From assembly GCA_027061725.1 (NCBI GenBank), contig JAMOVG010000246.1, positions 1 to 36,029 of the forward strand: a stretch of DNA of 36,029 nt, read 5' to 3'. The notes under the pieces were generated by a model, which worked only from the letters and a program-made list of their open reading frames with translations, searched no databases and had not been told where the DNA came from. Every line of letters starts with the position of its first letter. Position 1 is the first letter of the stretch. This DNA comes from Desulfobacteraceae bacterium (GTDB taxonomy: Bacteria; Desulfobacterota; Desulfobacteria; Desulfobacterales; JALSRD01). Position numbers and translations under genes: made by a program. Of this stretch, positions 8,853 through 17,243 are shown one piece after another.

Positions 8853-9332
8853 TCAGGGAGAGGCCTCGGGGCGGTAAGGCTTGCCGCACTCGCGGCAGCG
8901 GCCGTCGGGACCGATGACGCCGATGCAGCTCTCGTCGCTGCACAGGGTGCGCTGTTGCCACTCTTCGTCATCGATGACCAGGTCGTCGTCGAGATCCTGC
9001 GCTTGCCCGTTCCCGGTTTGCCCGTCTTCGTGTGCTTCGGATGCCTGCGGCGACGACTCGGACGCCGGCGCCTCCCCGGCGCTGTTCGGGGCTTGCGCCG
9101 GCGGTGTGAAGCCGGGCCCGGCCGGTTTGCCGCACTCGCGGCAGCGGCCGTCGGGACCGATGACGCCGATGCAGCTCTCGTCACTGCACAGCACGCGTGA
9201 ATCCCAGTCTTCGTCCGAGGACGGCAGGTCTTCGGACGCCTGTGCCGCGTCTTCCGGTTCACCTGCCTGCACCGGCTCTTCGGGCGCTTCGGCCGGTGGC
9301 GTCATAGGCGCTTTTTTCTCCTCACTTTCCAT
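8853..9332 (-). CDS. Acidic linker protein with two identical Cys-rich modules
   Basis: A 159-residue protein starting at the ATG at 9332, inside the end of nadE (11-base overlap, GGGAG nine bases upstream), so it is translationally coupled to nadE. Two copies of CSDESCIGVIGPDGRCRECG, each with four Cys likely to bind one metal ion, are separated by a Glu/Ala/Pro/Ser-rich linker. Each is preceded by an acidic DEDW or DEEW segment. The ORF-track start at 9407 lies within nadE and adds an implausible N-terminus. There is no signal peptide. The family is unknown to me; the repeated module with disordered linkers suggests a binding or scaffold protein. Confidence 0.65.
   Translation of the reverse strand: MESEEKKAPMTPPAEAPEEPVQAGEPEDAAQASEDLPSSDEDWDSRVLCSDESCIGVIGPDGRCRECGKPAGPGFTPPAQAPNSAGEAPASESSPQASEAHEDGQTGNGQAQDLDDDLVIDDEEWQQRTLCSDESCIGVIGPDGRCRECGKPYRPEASP
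8881..8945 (-). repeat. 65-bp direct repeat, copy 1
   Basis: Identical to 9127-9191 at 64 of 65 bases. It encodes the C-terminal Cys module of the 8853-9332 gene. The near-perfect nucleotide identity, including third codon positions, implies recent duplication or gene conversion. Confidence 0.9.
9127..9191 (-). repeat. 65-bp direct repeat, copy 2
   Basis: Partner of 8881-8945. The only difference is one base in the TCGTC(G/A)CTG segment, which is synonymous. It encodes the first Cys module of the protein. Confidence 0.9.
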
Positions 9333-11010
9333 TGCACTTGGCTCCCTTGAATGAATACGCGCCGGGGTATCCCAGGTAGCGTTGCGCCAGGGGGTAGCGG
9401 CGCCCATAGCCGAAAGCCTTGGAGGTCACCTTCAGTCCCGGGGCGGCCTGGTAGCGCTTGTACTCGTTGCGGTCCACCTTGGTGACCACCTGTTTAACGA
9501 TTTCGGGGTCGAAGCCCATGTCCACCAGCTCTGCAGGGCTCTTGAGGTCCTCGATATAGCCCTTGAGGATGGGATCGAGCACCTCGTAGGGCGGCAGGTC
9601 ATCCTGGTCCGACTGGTCGGGCTTGAGTTCGGCCGAGGGGGGCTTGTCCAGGATACGCTGCGGGATGCGTTCCCCGTCGGCGTTGACGTAGCGCGACAGG
9701 TCGTAGACCATGGTCTTGGGCACGTCGGAGATGACCGCCAGCCCGCCGCTCATGTCGCCGTAAAGGGTGCAATAGCCCATGGCCAGCTCGGACTTGTTGC
9801 CCGTGGAGAGCACCAGGCTGCCCGTACGGTTGGACAGCGCCATCAGGATGGTGCCCCGGATACGGGCTTGGATGTTCTGTTCGGTAACGCCGGGCGCCAG
9901 GCGGTCGAAATCCGGCGAGAGGTATTTCAGAAAGGCTGCGAACATGTCGTCGATGGGGATCACGTCGTAGGCGATCCCCAGGTTTTCGGCCAGCCGGCGG
10001 GTATCCTCGTAGTTGTCCTGCGAGGTGTACTGCGAAGGCATGAAGACCGAGGCGACGTTTTCGCGCCCCAGGGCGCTCACGGCGATGCACAGCGTCAGGG
10101 CCGAGTCGATGCCGCCGGAAAGGCCCACCACCACCTTTTCGAAACCGCACTTGCGGACGTAGTCGCGGGTGCCCATCACCAGGGCGCGGTAGACCGACTC
10201 GGCGTCCGAGGCGCTCACGGGGTGCATCTGGCCCTCGTCGGCGCCGTCTTCGGTATCGAACAGCACGAGGTCCTCCTCGAAGTCCCGGGCTCGGCAGACC
10301 ATGCGCCCGGCGGGGTCGAAGGCGGCCGACGTGCCGTCGAAGAGCACCGAGTCGTTGCCGCCCACCTGGTTGGCGAACAGCAGGGGCACGCGGTACTTGG
10401 CGGCGATGGCCGAGAGCATGCGCTGCCGGAAGTCCTGCTTGCCCAGGTGGTACACGGATGCCGAAATGTTGATCAGCAGCTGCATGCCGTCGCGGGCCAG
10501 CAGCTCCACCGGGTCCACGTGGTAGATGCGCTTCTTGAAAACGTCCTTGTCGTTCCAAGCGTCCTCGCAGATGGTCAGGCCCAGGCGCAGGCCCCTGTAC
10601 TCAAAAACCCGGCTGGACTGTCCACCCTCGAAATAGCGGCTTTCGTCGAAAACATCGTAGGTGGGCAGCAGCCGCTTGTGGACGCGATGCAGTATGCGGC
10701 CGTCCTCGAAAAGCACCGCCGTGTTAAACAGCGGCTTTCCCTGGGAGGAGGGGTTGTGCTCCACCACGCCGCAGACGACCCCGATGCCGCGGATGGCGGT
10801 GGTCAGGCAGGCCAGGCAGTCCAGGTTGGTGTCCACGAAATCCCGTTTTTCCAGCAGATCGCGGGGCGGGTAGCCGGGGACGGAGAGCTCCGGGAAAACG
10901 ACCAGCTGGCAGTCCGCCCGGCGGGCGCGGTCTGCCATGGCGATGATCCTGGCGGCGTTGTGCTCGAAATCCCCGATGACGGGGTTGGTCTGAACGATGG
11001 CGATTTTCAT
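9322..11010 (-). CDS. nadE: Glutamine-hydrolysing NAD+ synthetase
   Basis: A 562-residue two-domain enzyme that makes NAD+ from deamido-NAD+, ATP and glutamine in the cytoplasm. Residues 1-260 are a nitrilase-type glutaminase with the Glu-Lys-Cys triad visible in FPELSVPGYP, HKRLLPTYDVFDE and LTICEDAW. Residues about 285-562 are the synthetase, with the PP-loop GLSGGIDSALT and the conserved LSTGNKSELAMGYCTLYGDM. The length is typical of the glutamine-dependent bacterial form. The gene diverges from the receiver-PPDK_N gene and overlaps the downstream Cys-module gene. A perfect TTGACA lies on the minus strand at 11138-11133, but no good -10 at normal spacing follows it. Confidence 0.96.
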   Translation of the reverse strand: MKIAIVQTNPVIGDFEHNAARIIAMADRARRADCQLVVFPELSVPGYPPRDLLEKRDFVDTNLDCLACLTTAIRGIGVVCGVVEHNPSSQGKPLFNTAVLFEDGRILHRVHKRLLPTYDVFDESRYFEGGQSSRVFEYRGLRLGLTICEDAWNDKDVFKKRIYHVDPVELLARDGMQLLINISASVYHLGKQDFRQRMLSAIAAKYRVPLLFANQVGGNDSVLFDGTSAAFDPAGRMVCRARDFEEDLVLFDTEDGADEGQMHPVSASDAESVYRALVMGTRDYVRKCGFEKVVVGLSGGIDSALTLCIAVSALGRENVASVFMPSQYTSQDNYEDTRRLAENLGIAYDVIPIDDMFAAFLKYLSPDFDRLAPGVTEQNIQARIRGTILMALSNRTGSLVLSTGNKSELAMGYCTLYGDMSGGLAVISDVPKTMVYDLSRYVNADGERIPQRILDKPPSAELKPDQSDQDDLPPYEVLDPILKGYIEDLKSPAELVDMGFDPEIVKQVVTKVDRNEYKRYQAAPGLKVTSKAFGYGRRYPLAQRYLGYPGAYSFKGAKCNGK

Positions 11011-11131
11011 GGATAGTCCCGTTCCTGGGGTTCCCCCAGGCGTTGACGTTCACTGCCGCGGCCCGCAGGCGATTCTGTCCGCTGCAGCGGAGCCGAAAAA
11101 TCGGCGCAAGGGTACAATACGACATTTGCGG

Positions 11132-11160
11132 TTGTCAACAGAGCAAAATTATCCTATTTT
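11132..11160 (+). promoter_or_regulatory. Candidate promoter for the receiver-PPDK_N gene
   Basis: TTGTCA (11132-11137), a 17-base spacer and TATTTT (11155-11160) in an AT-rich patch. The same bases read backwards give TTGACA toward nadE, so the divergent promoters may overlap. The 11011-11276 gap otherwise holds no gene. Confidence 0.45.
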
Positions 11161-11276
11161 AACACTTTACTGCGGTTTCCCTGGTGGTGTTTCCGGGTGG
11201 CGGCAGGTCACCCGGAATACGTCGGGGCGCCGTCGAAGCGCCGCCGCCAAAGCGACCGAAAGAGAGGTGCCCGAGC

Positions 11277-14200
11277 TTGCAAGAATCCCCCCAGCCAATC
11301 GACGACAAGAATATTCCGCCGCTGCCGGAAGCCGATGACGCCGACCTTTCCTTCAAGGTCTTCTTCGACTTGATGGCCCGCAAGGTCAATGAAATCCTTC
11401 TGGTGTCGAGCCCATACGATGCCTTCATCATGGAAGAAGACGGCCGCCTGGCCGAGCGCATCATCCAGGAGTACCAGGGCCTCAACCTCTCCCGTCCGCC
11501 GCGCTTCAACCAGGTGCCCACGGCCGCCGAAGCGCTGGAAGAACTCTCCCACAAACGTTTCGACCTGGCCATCACCATGCCGCGGCTCGACGACATGGAC
11601 GCCTTCGATTTCGGCTGGGCCGTCAAGAAGCTCTACCCCGAGATGCCGGTCTTTCTGCTGACCCACAACACCAGTTCCATCCTCATGGACCAACTCAACC
11701 AAAAGATGCTGGACAACACCTCCATCGACAACATCTTCGTGTGGGGCGGCAACGCGGACCTGCTGCTGGCCCTGGTCAAGAGCGTGGAGGACCGCTGGAA
11801 CGTGGATGACGACACCCGCCGGGCGGGCGTGCGGGTGGTTATCCTGGTGGAGGATTCGCCTTTCTATTTGTCTTCGCTGCTGCCGCTGCTTTACAAGGAG
11901 CTGGTCATCCAGACCCAGGAACTGATCAAGCGTTCGCTCAACGAGGAGCACCGCATCCTGCGCATGCGGGCGCGCCCCAAGGTGCTGGTGGCCGGCACCT
12001 TCGAGGAGGCCATGGAACTCTATCGGCGCTTCAAGCCCTACCTGCTGACGGTCATATCGGACGTGCGCTTTCCCAGGGATGGCAACGTGGACCCCAGGGC
12101 CGGCTACCGGCTGCTGACCCACATCCACGAGGAGTCGCCGGATCTGCCGCTGCTGATGCTCAGTTCCGAGGAGGAGAACCGCCGCCTGGCCGGCAGGGCC
12201 GGGGCTTCTTTCCTGAACAAGAACGAGCCCTCGCTGCACGCCGATATCCGTCTGTTTTTCGAGCAGCGTCTGGGATTCGGCGATTTCGTCTTCCGCATGC
12301 CTGACGGCTCCGTGGTAGGCCGGGCCTCGACCCTGCGGGAGATGGAGGAGATCCTGCCGTCGATTCCCGACGAATCGGTTTTTCACCACGCCCTGCACAA
12401 CGACTTCTCCACTTGGCTGATGGCGCGCAGCGAGATCCGTCTGGCCTCGTACCTGCGGGGTATCCGGGCCACGGATTTTCCCAACCCCGGGGCCATTAAG
12501 GCGCACTTGGTGCGCTGTATCCGTGAGCGGCGGCTGCGCCGCCAGAAGGGCATCGTCACCGATTTCAACGCCGAGGATTTCGATCCGGAGACCGAGTTTC
12601 TCAAGATCGGCAGGGGTTCCCTGGGGGGCAAGGCCCGCGGACTGGCGTTCATGATGACCCTGCTGCGCGAGAGCACCGCCCTGCAGCAGAAATACCCCGA
12701 GGTCACCATCCGAGTCCCCAAAACACTGGTGATCTCCACCGAGGGCTTCGACGCCTTTATTTCCGAGAACGGGTTCGAGGATTTCGCCGAGACCACGCTC
12801 AGCGATGACGAGATCATGCGGACTTTCGTGGAGGGCCGTTTTCCCGATTGGCTGCGCAGCGACCTGGAGCTCTACCTGTCCCACGTGTCCCACCCCCTGG
12901 CGGTGCGCTCATCCAGTCTGCTGGAGGACGCTCAGTTTCGCCCCTTTGCCGGCATGTACCGCACCTACATGCTGCCCAACACCCACCCGGAGCTGGAGGT
13001 GCGCCTGGAGCGGCTCATCCGGGCGGTCAAACTGGTCTACGCCTCGACCTACCTGGAGGTGCCGCGCGTGTACGCCAAATCCACCGGACAGGGGATCCGG
13101 GAGGAGAAGATGGCCGTCATTGTCCAGCAGTTGACCGGCAGCCGGCACGAAGACTACTTTTACCCGGCTTTTTCCGGCGTGGCGCAGTCCTACAACTTCT
13201 ACCCCATTTCGTACATGAAGCCGGAAGAGGGCGTGGCCCACGTGGCCCTGGGCCTGGGAAAGACCGTGGTGGAGGGGCTGACGGCGCTTCGCTTCTCCCC
13301 CAAGTACCCCCAGTTTCTGCCCCAGTTTTCCAGTGTCGATGACATCCTCAAAAACGCCCAGCGTTTCTTTTTCGCCCTGAAAATGACGGTGGATCCCGGC
13401 GAGGACGAATTCGGCCGCGACGGCATGTTGGTCCGGCTGGACGTGGACGATTGCAGCCACCACCCGCCGGTGCGGCAGCTCTCCAGTACGTATAACCCCC
13501 AGGATCACCGCCTGCGGGACACGGCCATCCCCGGCGGCCACCTGGTGCTGACTTTCGCCAGTGTGCTGAAGTACAACGCCTTTCCGTTGCCGGAGATCCT
13601 GACAGACATCCTGGATAAGGGGCGCTGGGGCATGGGCGGGCCCGTGGAGATCGAGTTTGCCGTGGATTTCGCCTACGGCGACCGCTCGCAGCCGGAATTC
13701 GCTCTGCTGCAGATACGGCCCATGGCGCTGAGCCGGCAGATCCAGGAGGTGAACATTGGGCGTGCGGATATCGAGCGGGCCGTCTGCTACTCGCGCCAGG
13801 CCATGGGAAGCAGCCAGGAGGACCGCATTACCGACATCGTCTACGTCAAGCCCGAGGTTTTCGACCCGGGGCGTACGGTGGAGATCGCCCGCCAGATTGG
13901 CGAGATCAACCGCCGAATCACCGCGCACAAGCGGCGTTACATGCTGATCGGGCCCGGACGGTGGGGGTCTGCCGACCGCTGGCTGGGCATCCCGGTGGTC
14001 TGGAACGACATCTCCGGCGTGTGTGCCATCGTGGAGACGGAAACCGAGAACCTCAAGGCCGATCCCTCCCAGGGTTCCCACTTTTTCCACAACATTACAT
14101 CATTGGGAATCGCCTACCTGACGGTGCCCGAAGACGGCACCAACTTCATCGACTGGCAGTGGCTGGCGTCGTTGCCGGTGGAAAACCACACCGCGTTCGT

Positions 14201-14297
14201 GGCCCACGTGCGCTGCCCGGAGGGCGTTGTGCTGAAGATCGACGCGCGCAGTGGACAGGCGGTGCTGCTGCCGCCGGAGGAAACGCAGGCCCCCTGA
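11277..14297 (+). CDS. Double receiver-domain protein fused to a PEP-synthase ATP-binding domain
   Basis: I favour the TTG at 11277, preceded by AGAGAGGTG at seven bases, over the GTG at 11184; this gives 1006 residues. Residues about 40-155 resemble a response-regulator receiver, but the phosphoacceptor position is Thr (AITMPRLDDMD). Residues about 165-330 form a second receiver with VEDS, the acceptor Asp in ISDVRFP, LSSEE and the Lys of NKNEPS, so it could be phosphorylated. Residues about 420-840 are a PPDK/PEP synthase N-terminal domain (GRGSLGGKARGL, AVRSSSLLEDAQFRPFAGMY, LLQIRPMA). The C-terminal 150 residues are conserved-looking but unassigned (MLIGPGRWGSADRWLG). The phosphohistidine and PEP-binding domains are missing. 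It is possibly a signal-controlled phosphotransferase. Confidence 0.75.
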   Translation: MQESPQPIDDKNIPPLPEADDADLSFKVFFDLMARKVNEILLVSSPYDAFIMEEDGRLAERIIQEYQGLNLSRPPRFNQVPTAAEALEELSHKRFDLAITMPRLDDMDAFDFGWAVKKLYPEMPVFLLTHNTSSILMDQLNQKMLDNTSIDNIFVWGGNADLLLALVKSVEDRWNVDDDTRRAGVRVVILVEDSPFYLSSLLPLLYKELVIQTQELIKRSLNEEHRILRMRARPKVLVAGTFEEAMELYRRFKPYLLTVISDVRFPRDGNVDPRAGYRLLTHIHEESPDLPLLMLSSEEENRRLAGRAGASFLNKNEPSLHADIRLFFEQRLGFGDFVFRMPDGSVVGRASTLREMEEILPSIPDESVFHHALHNDFSTWLMARSEIRLASYLRGIRATDFPNPGAIKAHLVRCIRERRLRRQKGIVTDFNAEDFDPETEFLKIGRGSLGGKARGLAFMMTLLRESTALQQKYPEVTIRVPKTLVISTEGFDAFISENGFEDFAETTLSDDEIMRTFVEGRFPDWLRSDLELYLSHVSHPLAVRSSSLLEDAQFRPFAGMYRTYMLPNTHPELEVRLERLIRAVKLVYASTYLEVPRVYAKSTGQGIREEKMAVIVQQLTGSRHEDYFYPAFSGVAQSYNFYPISYMKPEEGVAHVALGLGKTVVEGLTALRFSPKYPQFLPQFSSVDDILKNAQRFFFALKMTVDPGEDEFGRDGMLVRLDVDDCSHHPPVRQLSSTYNPQDHRLRDTAIPGGHLVLTFASVLKYNAFPLPEILTDILDKGRWGMGGPVEIEFAVDFAYGDRSQPEFALLQIRPMALSRQIQEVNIGRADIERAVCYSRQAMGSSQEDRITDIVYVKPEVFDPGRTVEIARQIGEINRRITAHKRRYMLIGPGRWGSADRWLGIPVVWNDISGVCAIVETETENLKADPSQGSHFFHNITSLGIAYLTVPEDGTNFIDWQWLASLPVENHTAFVAHVRCPEGVVLKIDARSGQAVLLPPEETQAP

Positions 14298-14312
14298 AGG
14301 GCGGCTGGCGGC

Positions 14313-14867
14313 TCAGGAAGTCCCCTTTCGTACCCGTACGGCCTCGATGGCGATGGTGGGATCCCGCGTAATGTTAAAGATGAATCCCTTTTCACGGCAT
14401 ATCTTCAGCCGGTCGCCCACCTGCCAGTACTTGACGACCAGCGGACGCAGCGCTTCGCCGATCTGGTAGACCCAGTTGGCGTTGGTGGTGATCAGGGATC
14501 CGTTGACAGTCTTTTTTTTCAGGAAGCGCTCGTAGCAGGGCCCCAAGTAGCGGTCGATGTCCTCGGGTGTAAGCTGGTTGCGGGGGGGCGCCGCTTCGGG
14601 TGCCGCCGCGGCGGTTTTGGGAGGCGCCGGCGCTGTTTCCGGTTTGGCCGCCGGGGTGCTTTCGGCGGCCGGTTCGGGAGCGGGCGCCGCCGGCGCGGTG
14701 CGCTCCGGAGCGGCTTGAATCACGCGAATATTCTTGATGTTTTCGGGACGCTGATTGGAAAAGTGCTGAATACCGTTTTCGTCGGTCCAGTTGTACAGTT
14801 CACCGCCCCACAGGGAAGCGGGGATCAGCAGGCAAAGGGCGAAGATCAGCGCATTGGCAACTCTCAT
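14313..14867 (-). CDS. Exported DUF4124 protein
   Basis: A 184-residue protein with a signal peptide (MRVANALIFALCLLIPASLWG). The segment ELYNWTDENGIQHFSNQRP is the hallmark of DUF4124, a small beta domain common in proteobacterial envelope proteins. A Pro/Ala-rich linker (about 55-95) leads to a C-terminal domain with two Cys (GPCYERF, LKICREKG) that may pair. It converges on the receiver-PPDK_N gene with 15 bases between stops. Its role is unknown; it is likely periplasmic. Confidence 0.75.
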   Translation of the reverse strand: MRVANALIFALCLLIPASLWGGELYNWTDENGIQHFSNQRPENIKNIRVIQAAPERTAPAAPAPEPAAESTPAAKPETAPAPPKTAAAAPEAAPPRNQLTPEDIDRYLGPCYERFLKKKTVNGSLITTNANWVYQIGEALRPLVVKYWQVGDRLKICREKGFIFNITRDPTIAIEAVRVRKGTS

Positions 14868-14923
14868 GGCATCCTCCAGGGTTTCGGGTCAAAATGCGTC
14901 GCCACGGTCCTGCCGGGCGGGCC

Positions 14924-16231
14924 TCAAAATGGTAACAGATTGTCGTTCTCGTCGAACGCCGGCTCCGCTGGCGGACTGACCGCCGCCAGATACGGACGCC
15001 GGGCCAGCTCTTGCGTATAGGCTTCGGAAACCTGCACTTCCGCCAGATCCAGCGTGTGGCGGATGCGCATCACCCGGGCCATGGCAGGGGCGATGTAGCC
15101 CACCGTGCCCAGAGCCGCCTCAATGGCCCCGCGATCCGAGTCGAAGTGCAGGGGGATGGCACCCGCCCGCGGGTTGTTGCCCGTCAGGCAGTTGATGCGC
15201 GTTGTTTGGTAGTCGATTTCGTCCACCAGGCGGCGGTGGGTGTAGTCGGCGAACCCCATGCCGGTGGCGTTGCCGTGGGTTCCGGGCGTCAGGCCGCGCA
15301 CGTAGATGCGAGTGATGCGCGGGCCCTGACCGGGGGCCGCCGGGTTGCGGCCGACCACGTTGGTGTCCAGGCCCGTTCCACTGATGTCCTTGCCGATGGC
15401 GTCGATGATCAGCAGGTCAGCCCGGGAAAAGGGCAGGCGCGGCATCCACTCCCGCGCCTTGGCCAGCAGTGCGGGCTCCGACGAGGCAAAATCCTCAGGC
15501 CACAGGGCGCGGATGAGCCCGGTGGCGTCGTCGGGCGTCTCCACGATGGCCAGCCCCAGCAGGATGGGGCACTTTTCGAGGATGACGCCGGCGATGGACT
15601 TGATCATGTGATCGAATCCGTACCGTACGAAGGTCTTGTGGTAGAGGGCGGCGCCGCGGTGTTTGCCCAGGCCGATGACCATCATCTTGTGCAGCCCGCT
15701 TTCCACCTCGCCACTGAAATCCGTATGCGGCTTGATGCGCCCCACCACCGCGATGTGGTCGGCCGCAAGGGCGTGGCGATCCACGAAAACCGGAATGTCC
15801 TCCGGTGTACGGCCGATTTGCGCCACATCCATGGATGATTTGATGGGGACTCCCATGGTCTGCTCAGTGATGCCGAAACCCTCCACGATGGAACGCTGGC
15901 CTTCGGCCGTCCCGCCGCCGTGGCTGCCCATGGCTGGAATGATGAAGGGTCGGGTGCCGCAGGCCCTGAGTTCTGCGACGAGTTCGCCCGTGATGGCGGC
16001 GATGTTGGCGATGCCCCGGCTGCCGACGGTCACGGCCACCGTGTCGCCGGCACAGAGGCGGTCGCGCAGGGGCAGGCGTCGAAGCTGCGAACGCACCTCC
16101 AGGGCGGGATCGGCCAGCGCCGGGACGCGGGGGGTCTGCCGGATGGTCTGCATGCGGGGCAGGTTCATGAACGTCACCTGTTCTGGAAAAGTCGGTTTAC
16201 CGGAGCCGCTTCGGTCAATCACGTCCTTCAT
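14924..16231 (-). CDS. LarA-like (DUF2088) nickel-pincer racemase/epimerase family protein
   Basis: A 435-residue protein. The N-terminal half fits the LarA/DUF2088 fold: TVAVTVGSRGIANI, the Gly/His-rich IPAMGSHGGGTAEGQ and VVGRIKPHTDFSGEVESGLHKMMVIGLGKH. LarA enzymes use a nickel-pincer nucleotide and catalytic His residues to racemise lactate; homologues act on other 2-hydroxy acids, including sugar acids. The biosynthesis genes larB, larC and larE are not in the window. It is divergent from the FCD regulator of the sugar-acid operon, 201 bases away, so it may epimerise the imported acid. The start at 16231 has GGGAGG upstream; an internal ATG at 16168 is an alternative. Confidence 0.75.
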   Translation of the reverse strand: MKDVIDRSGSGKPTFPEQVTFMNLPRMQTIRQTPRVPALADPALEVRSQLRRLPLRDRLCAGDTVAVTVGSRGIANIAAITGELVAELRACGTRPFIIPAMGSHGGGTAEGQRSIVEGFGITEQTMGVPIKSSMDVAQIGRTPEDIPVFVDRHALAADHIAVVGRIKPHTDFSGEVESGLHKMMVIGLGKHRGAALYHKTFVRYGFDHMIKSIAGVILEKCPILLGLAIVETPDDATGLIRALWPEDFASSEPALLAKAREWMPRLPFSRADLLIIDAIGKDISGTGLDTNVVGRNPAAPGQGPRITRIYVRGLTPGTHGNATGMGFADYTHRRLVDEIDYQTTRINCLTGNNPRAGAIPLHFDSDRGAIEAALGTVGYIAPAMARVMRIRHTLDLAEVQVSEAYTQELARRPYLAAVSPPAEPAFDENDNLLPF

Positions 16232-16366
16232 AGCTTAGCGGCCTCCCGTCCGGGTGTCAACTGCCGCCCGGCGTATCCGCAGGGCAATCGCAAGCCGCCA
16301 TTGGCACGGTTGCTGCGGGGGGCGTCGTCTGCGCCGGGCCCCGCGGCCGTCTATTTTTCTTTTTGC

Positions 16367-16396
16367 TTGACAATTTCGGGGCAGGTTTCCTAACAT
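16367..16396 (+). promoter_or_regulatory. Promoter of the sugar-acid operon regulator
   Basis: TTGACA (16367-16372), an 18-base spacer and TAACAT (16391-16396, four of six). The FCD-type operator begins three bases after the -10 box, so bound repressor would cover the transcription start. Confidence 0.6.
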
Positions 16397-16398
16397 TG

Positions 16399-16417
16399 TG
16401 GTCTGACCAGCAGACCA
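16399..16417 (+). promoter_or_regulatory. FadR/FCD-type operator
   Basis: TGGTCTGACCA (16399-16409) exactly fits the TNGTNNNACNA consensus of FadR-subfamily GntR regulators. It is nested in a perfect 7-bp inverted repeat, TGGTCTG-ACCAG-CAGACCA. It lies between the -10 box and the ribosome site of the regulator gene, so autoregulation and possibly control of the divergent LarA-like gene are likely. Confidence 0.7.
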
Positions 16418-16432
16418 GCGCCAGGAGGCCCC

Positions 16433-17149
16433 GTGAACCTCAAACCCATCGCCAAATCCCGCCTATCGGAGGTCGCCATGCAGCAGATCAAGGCGCTGGT
16501 GGCCAGTGAAGGAATGGGCCCCGGCGATCGGCTGCCCACCGAGCGCGAACTGGTGGAGAAGCTGGCCATCAGCCGTTCTTCCGTACGCGAGGCCCTGCGC
16601 ATGCTCGAGATCATGGGTATTGTGGAGGTCAAGCCGGGCCGGGGCGCTTTCATCAAGGACCCTGGCGGTGACCTGGCCGTACCCTTGGCCTCTTGGGTCA
16701 CCCTGAACCGTACAACCCTGTTCAAGTATTTCGAGGTGCGCATGGTGCTGGAGCCGGGCTGCGCCGCTCTGGCGGCCCGCAACGCCACTGCCGACGACAT
16801 CGCGCAGCTCAAATCCAGGCTGGCAGAATTCGCCGCCAGCCAGGCATGCGGCGACATCGTGGGCTGCATCGAGGCCGACATGGGGTTTCACGCCCTCATC
16901 GGATCGGCCACCGGCAACAACATCCTGCGGGAACTGATCGACAACATCGGCGGCATGCTGCTGGACAGTTGGAAAGCGGCCCTGAGGGATGAAAACCGCG
17001 CCCGCCAGTCCGTACGCGAACACCGCGAAATATGCGAAGCCATCGCCGCTCGTGATGAGGCCGCGGCCCGTCGGTTCATGGAGCGCCACCTGGAAAATGC
17101 ACTGGAAACCCTGAGAAAATTGCGTTTGAAAAACCTTGACCCCGTTTGA
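16433..17149 (+). CDS. FadR-subfamily (FCD) GntR transcriptional regulator
   Basis: A 238-residue protein with a GTG start and a strong CAGGAGG ribosome site. Residues 10-75 are a winged helix of GntR type (LPTERELVEKLAISRSSVREALRMLE, then GRGAFI). Residues about 95-230 are the all-helical FCD effector domain with likely metal ligands in EADMGFHALI, REHREIC and MERHLENAL. FCD regulators commonly sense organic or sugar acids and repress the adjacent catabolic operon. The matching operator lies 16 bases upstream, and the transporter and enzyme genes follow on the same strand, so it is very probably the local repressor. Confidence 0.92.
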   Translation: MNLKPIAKSRLSEVAMQQIKALVASEGMGPGDRLPTERELVEKLAISRSSVREALRMLEIMGIVEVKPGRGAFIKDPGGDLAVPLASWVTLNRTTLFKYFEVRMVLEPGCAALAARNATADDIAQLKSRLAEFAASQACGDIVGCIEADMGFHALIGSATGNNILRELIDNIGGMLLDSWKAALRDENRARQSVREHREICEAIAARDEAAARRFMERHLENALETLRKLRLKNLDPV

Positions 17150-17243
17150 GGGGGGCAGGCGTCGCTGTTTTGTCCGCCCGGCCCGCCCACGTGCCGGCCG
17201 GCAACTGGTAACCACCGGAAAACAGGAAGGGAGGACTTGCATC

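Noticed and set aside
9382-11016. A 544-aa plus-strand ORF.
   Set aside because: It is fully antisense to nadE, whose catalytic motifs are intact.
11208-12893. A 561-aa minus-strand ORF.
   Set aside because: It is antisense to the receiver-PPDK_N gene and has shadow-type composition (His/Val/Gly/Gln-rich).
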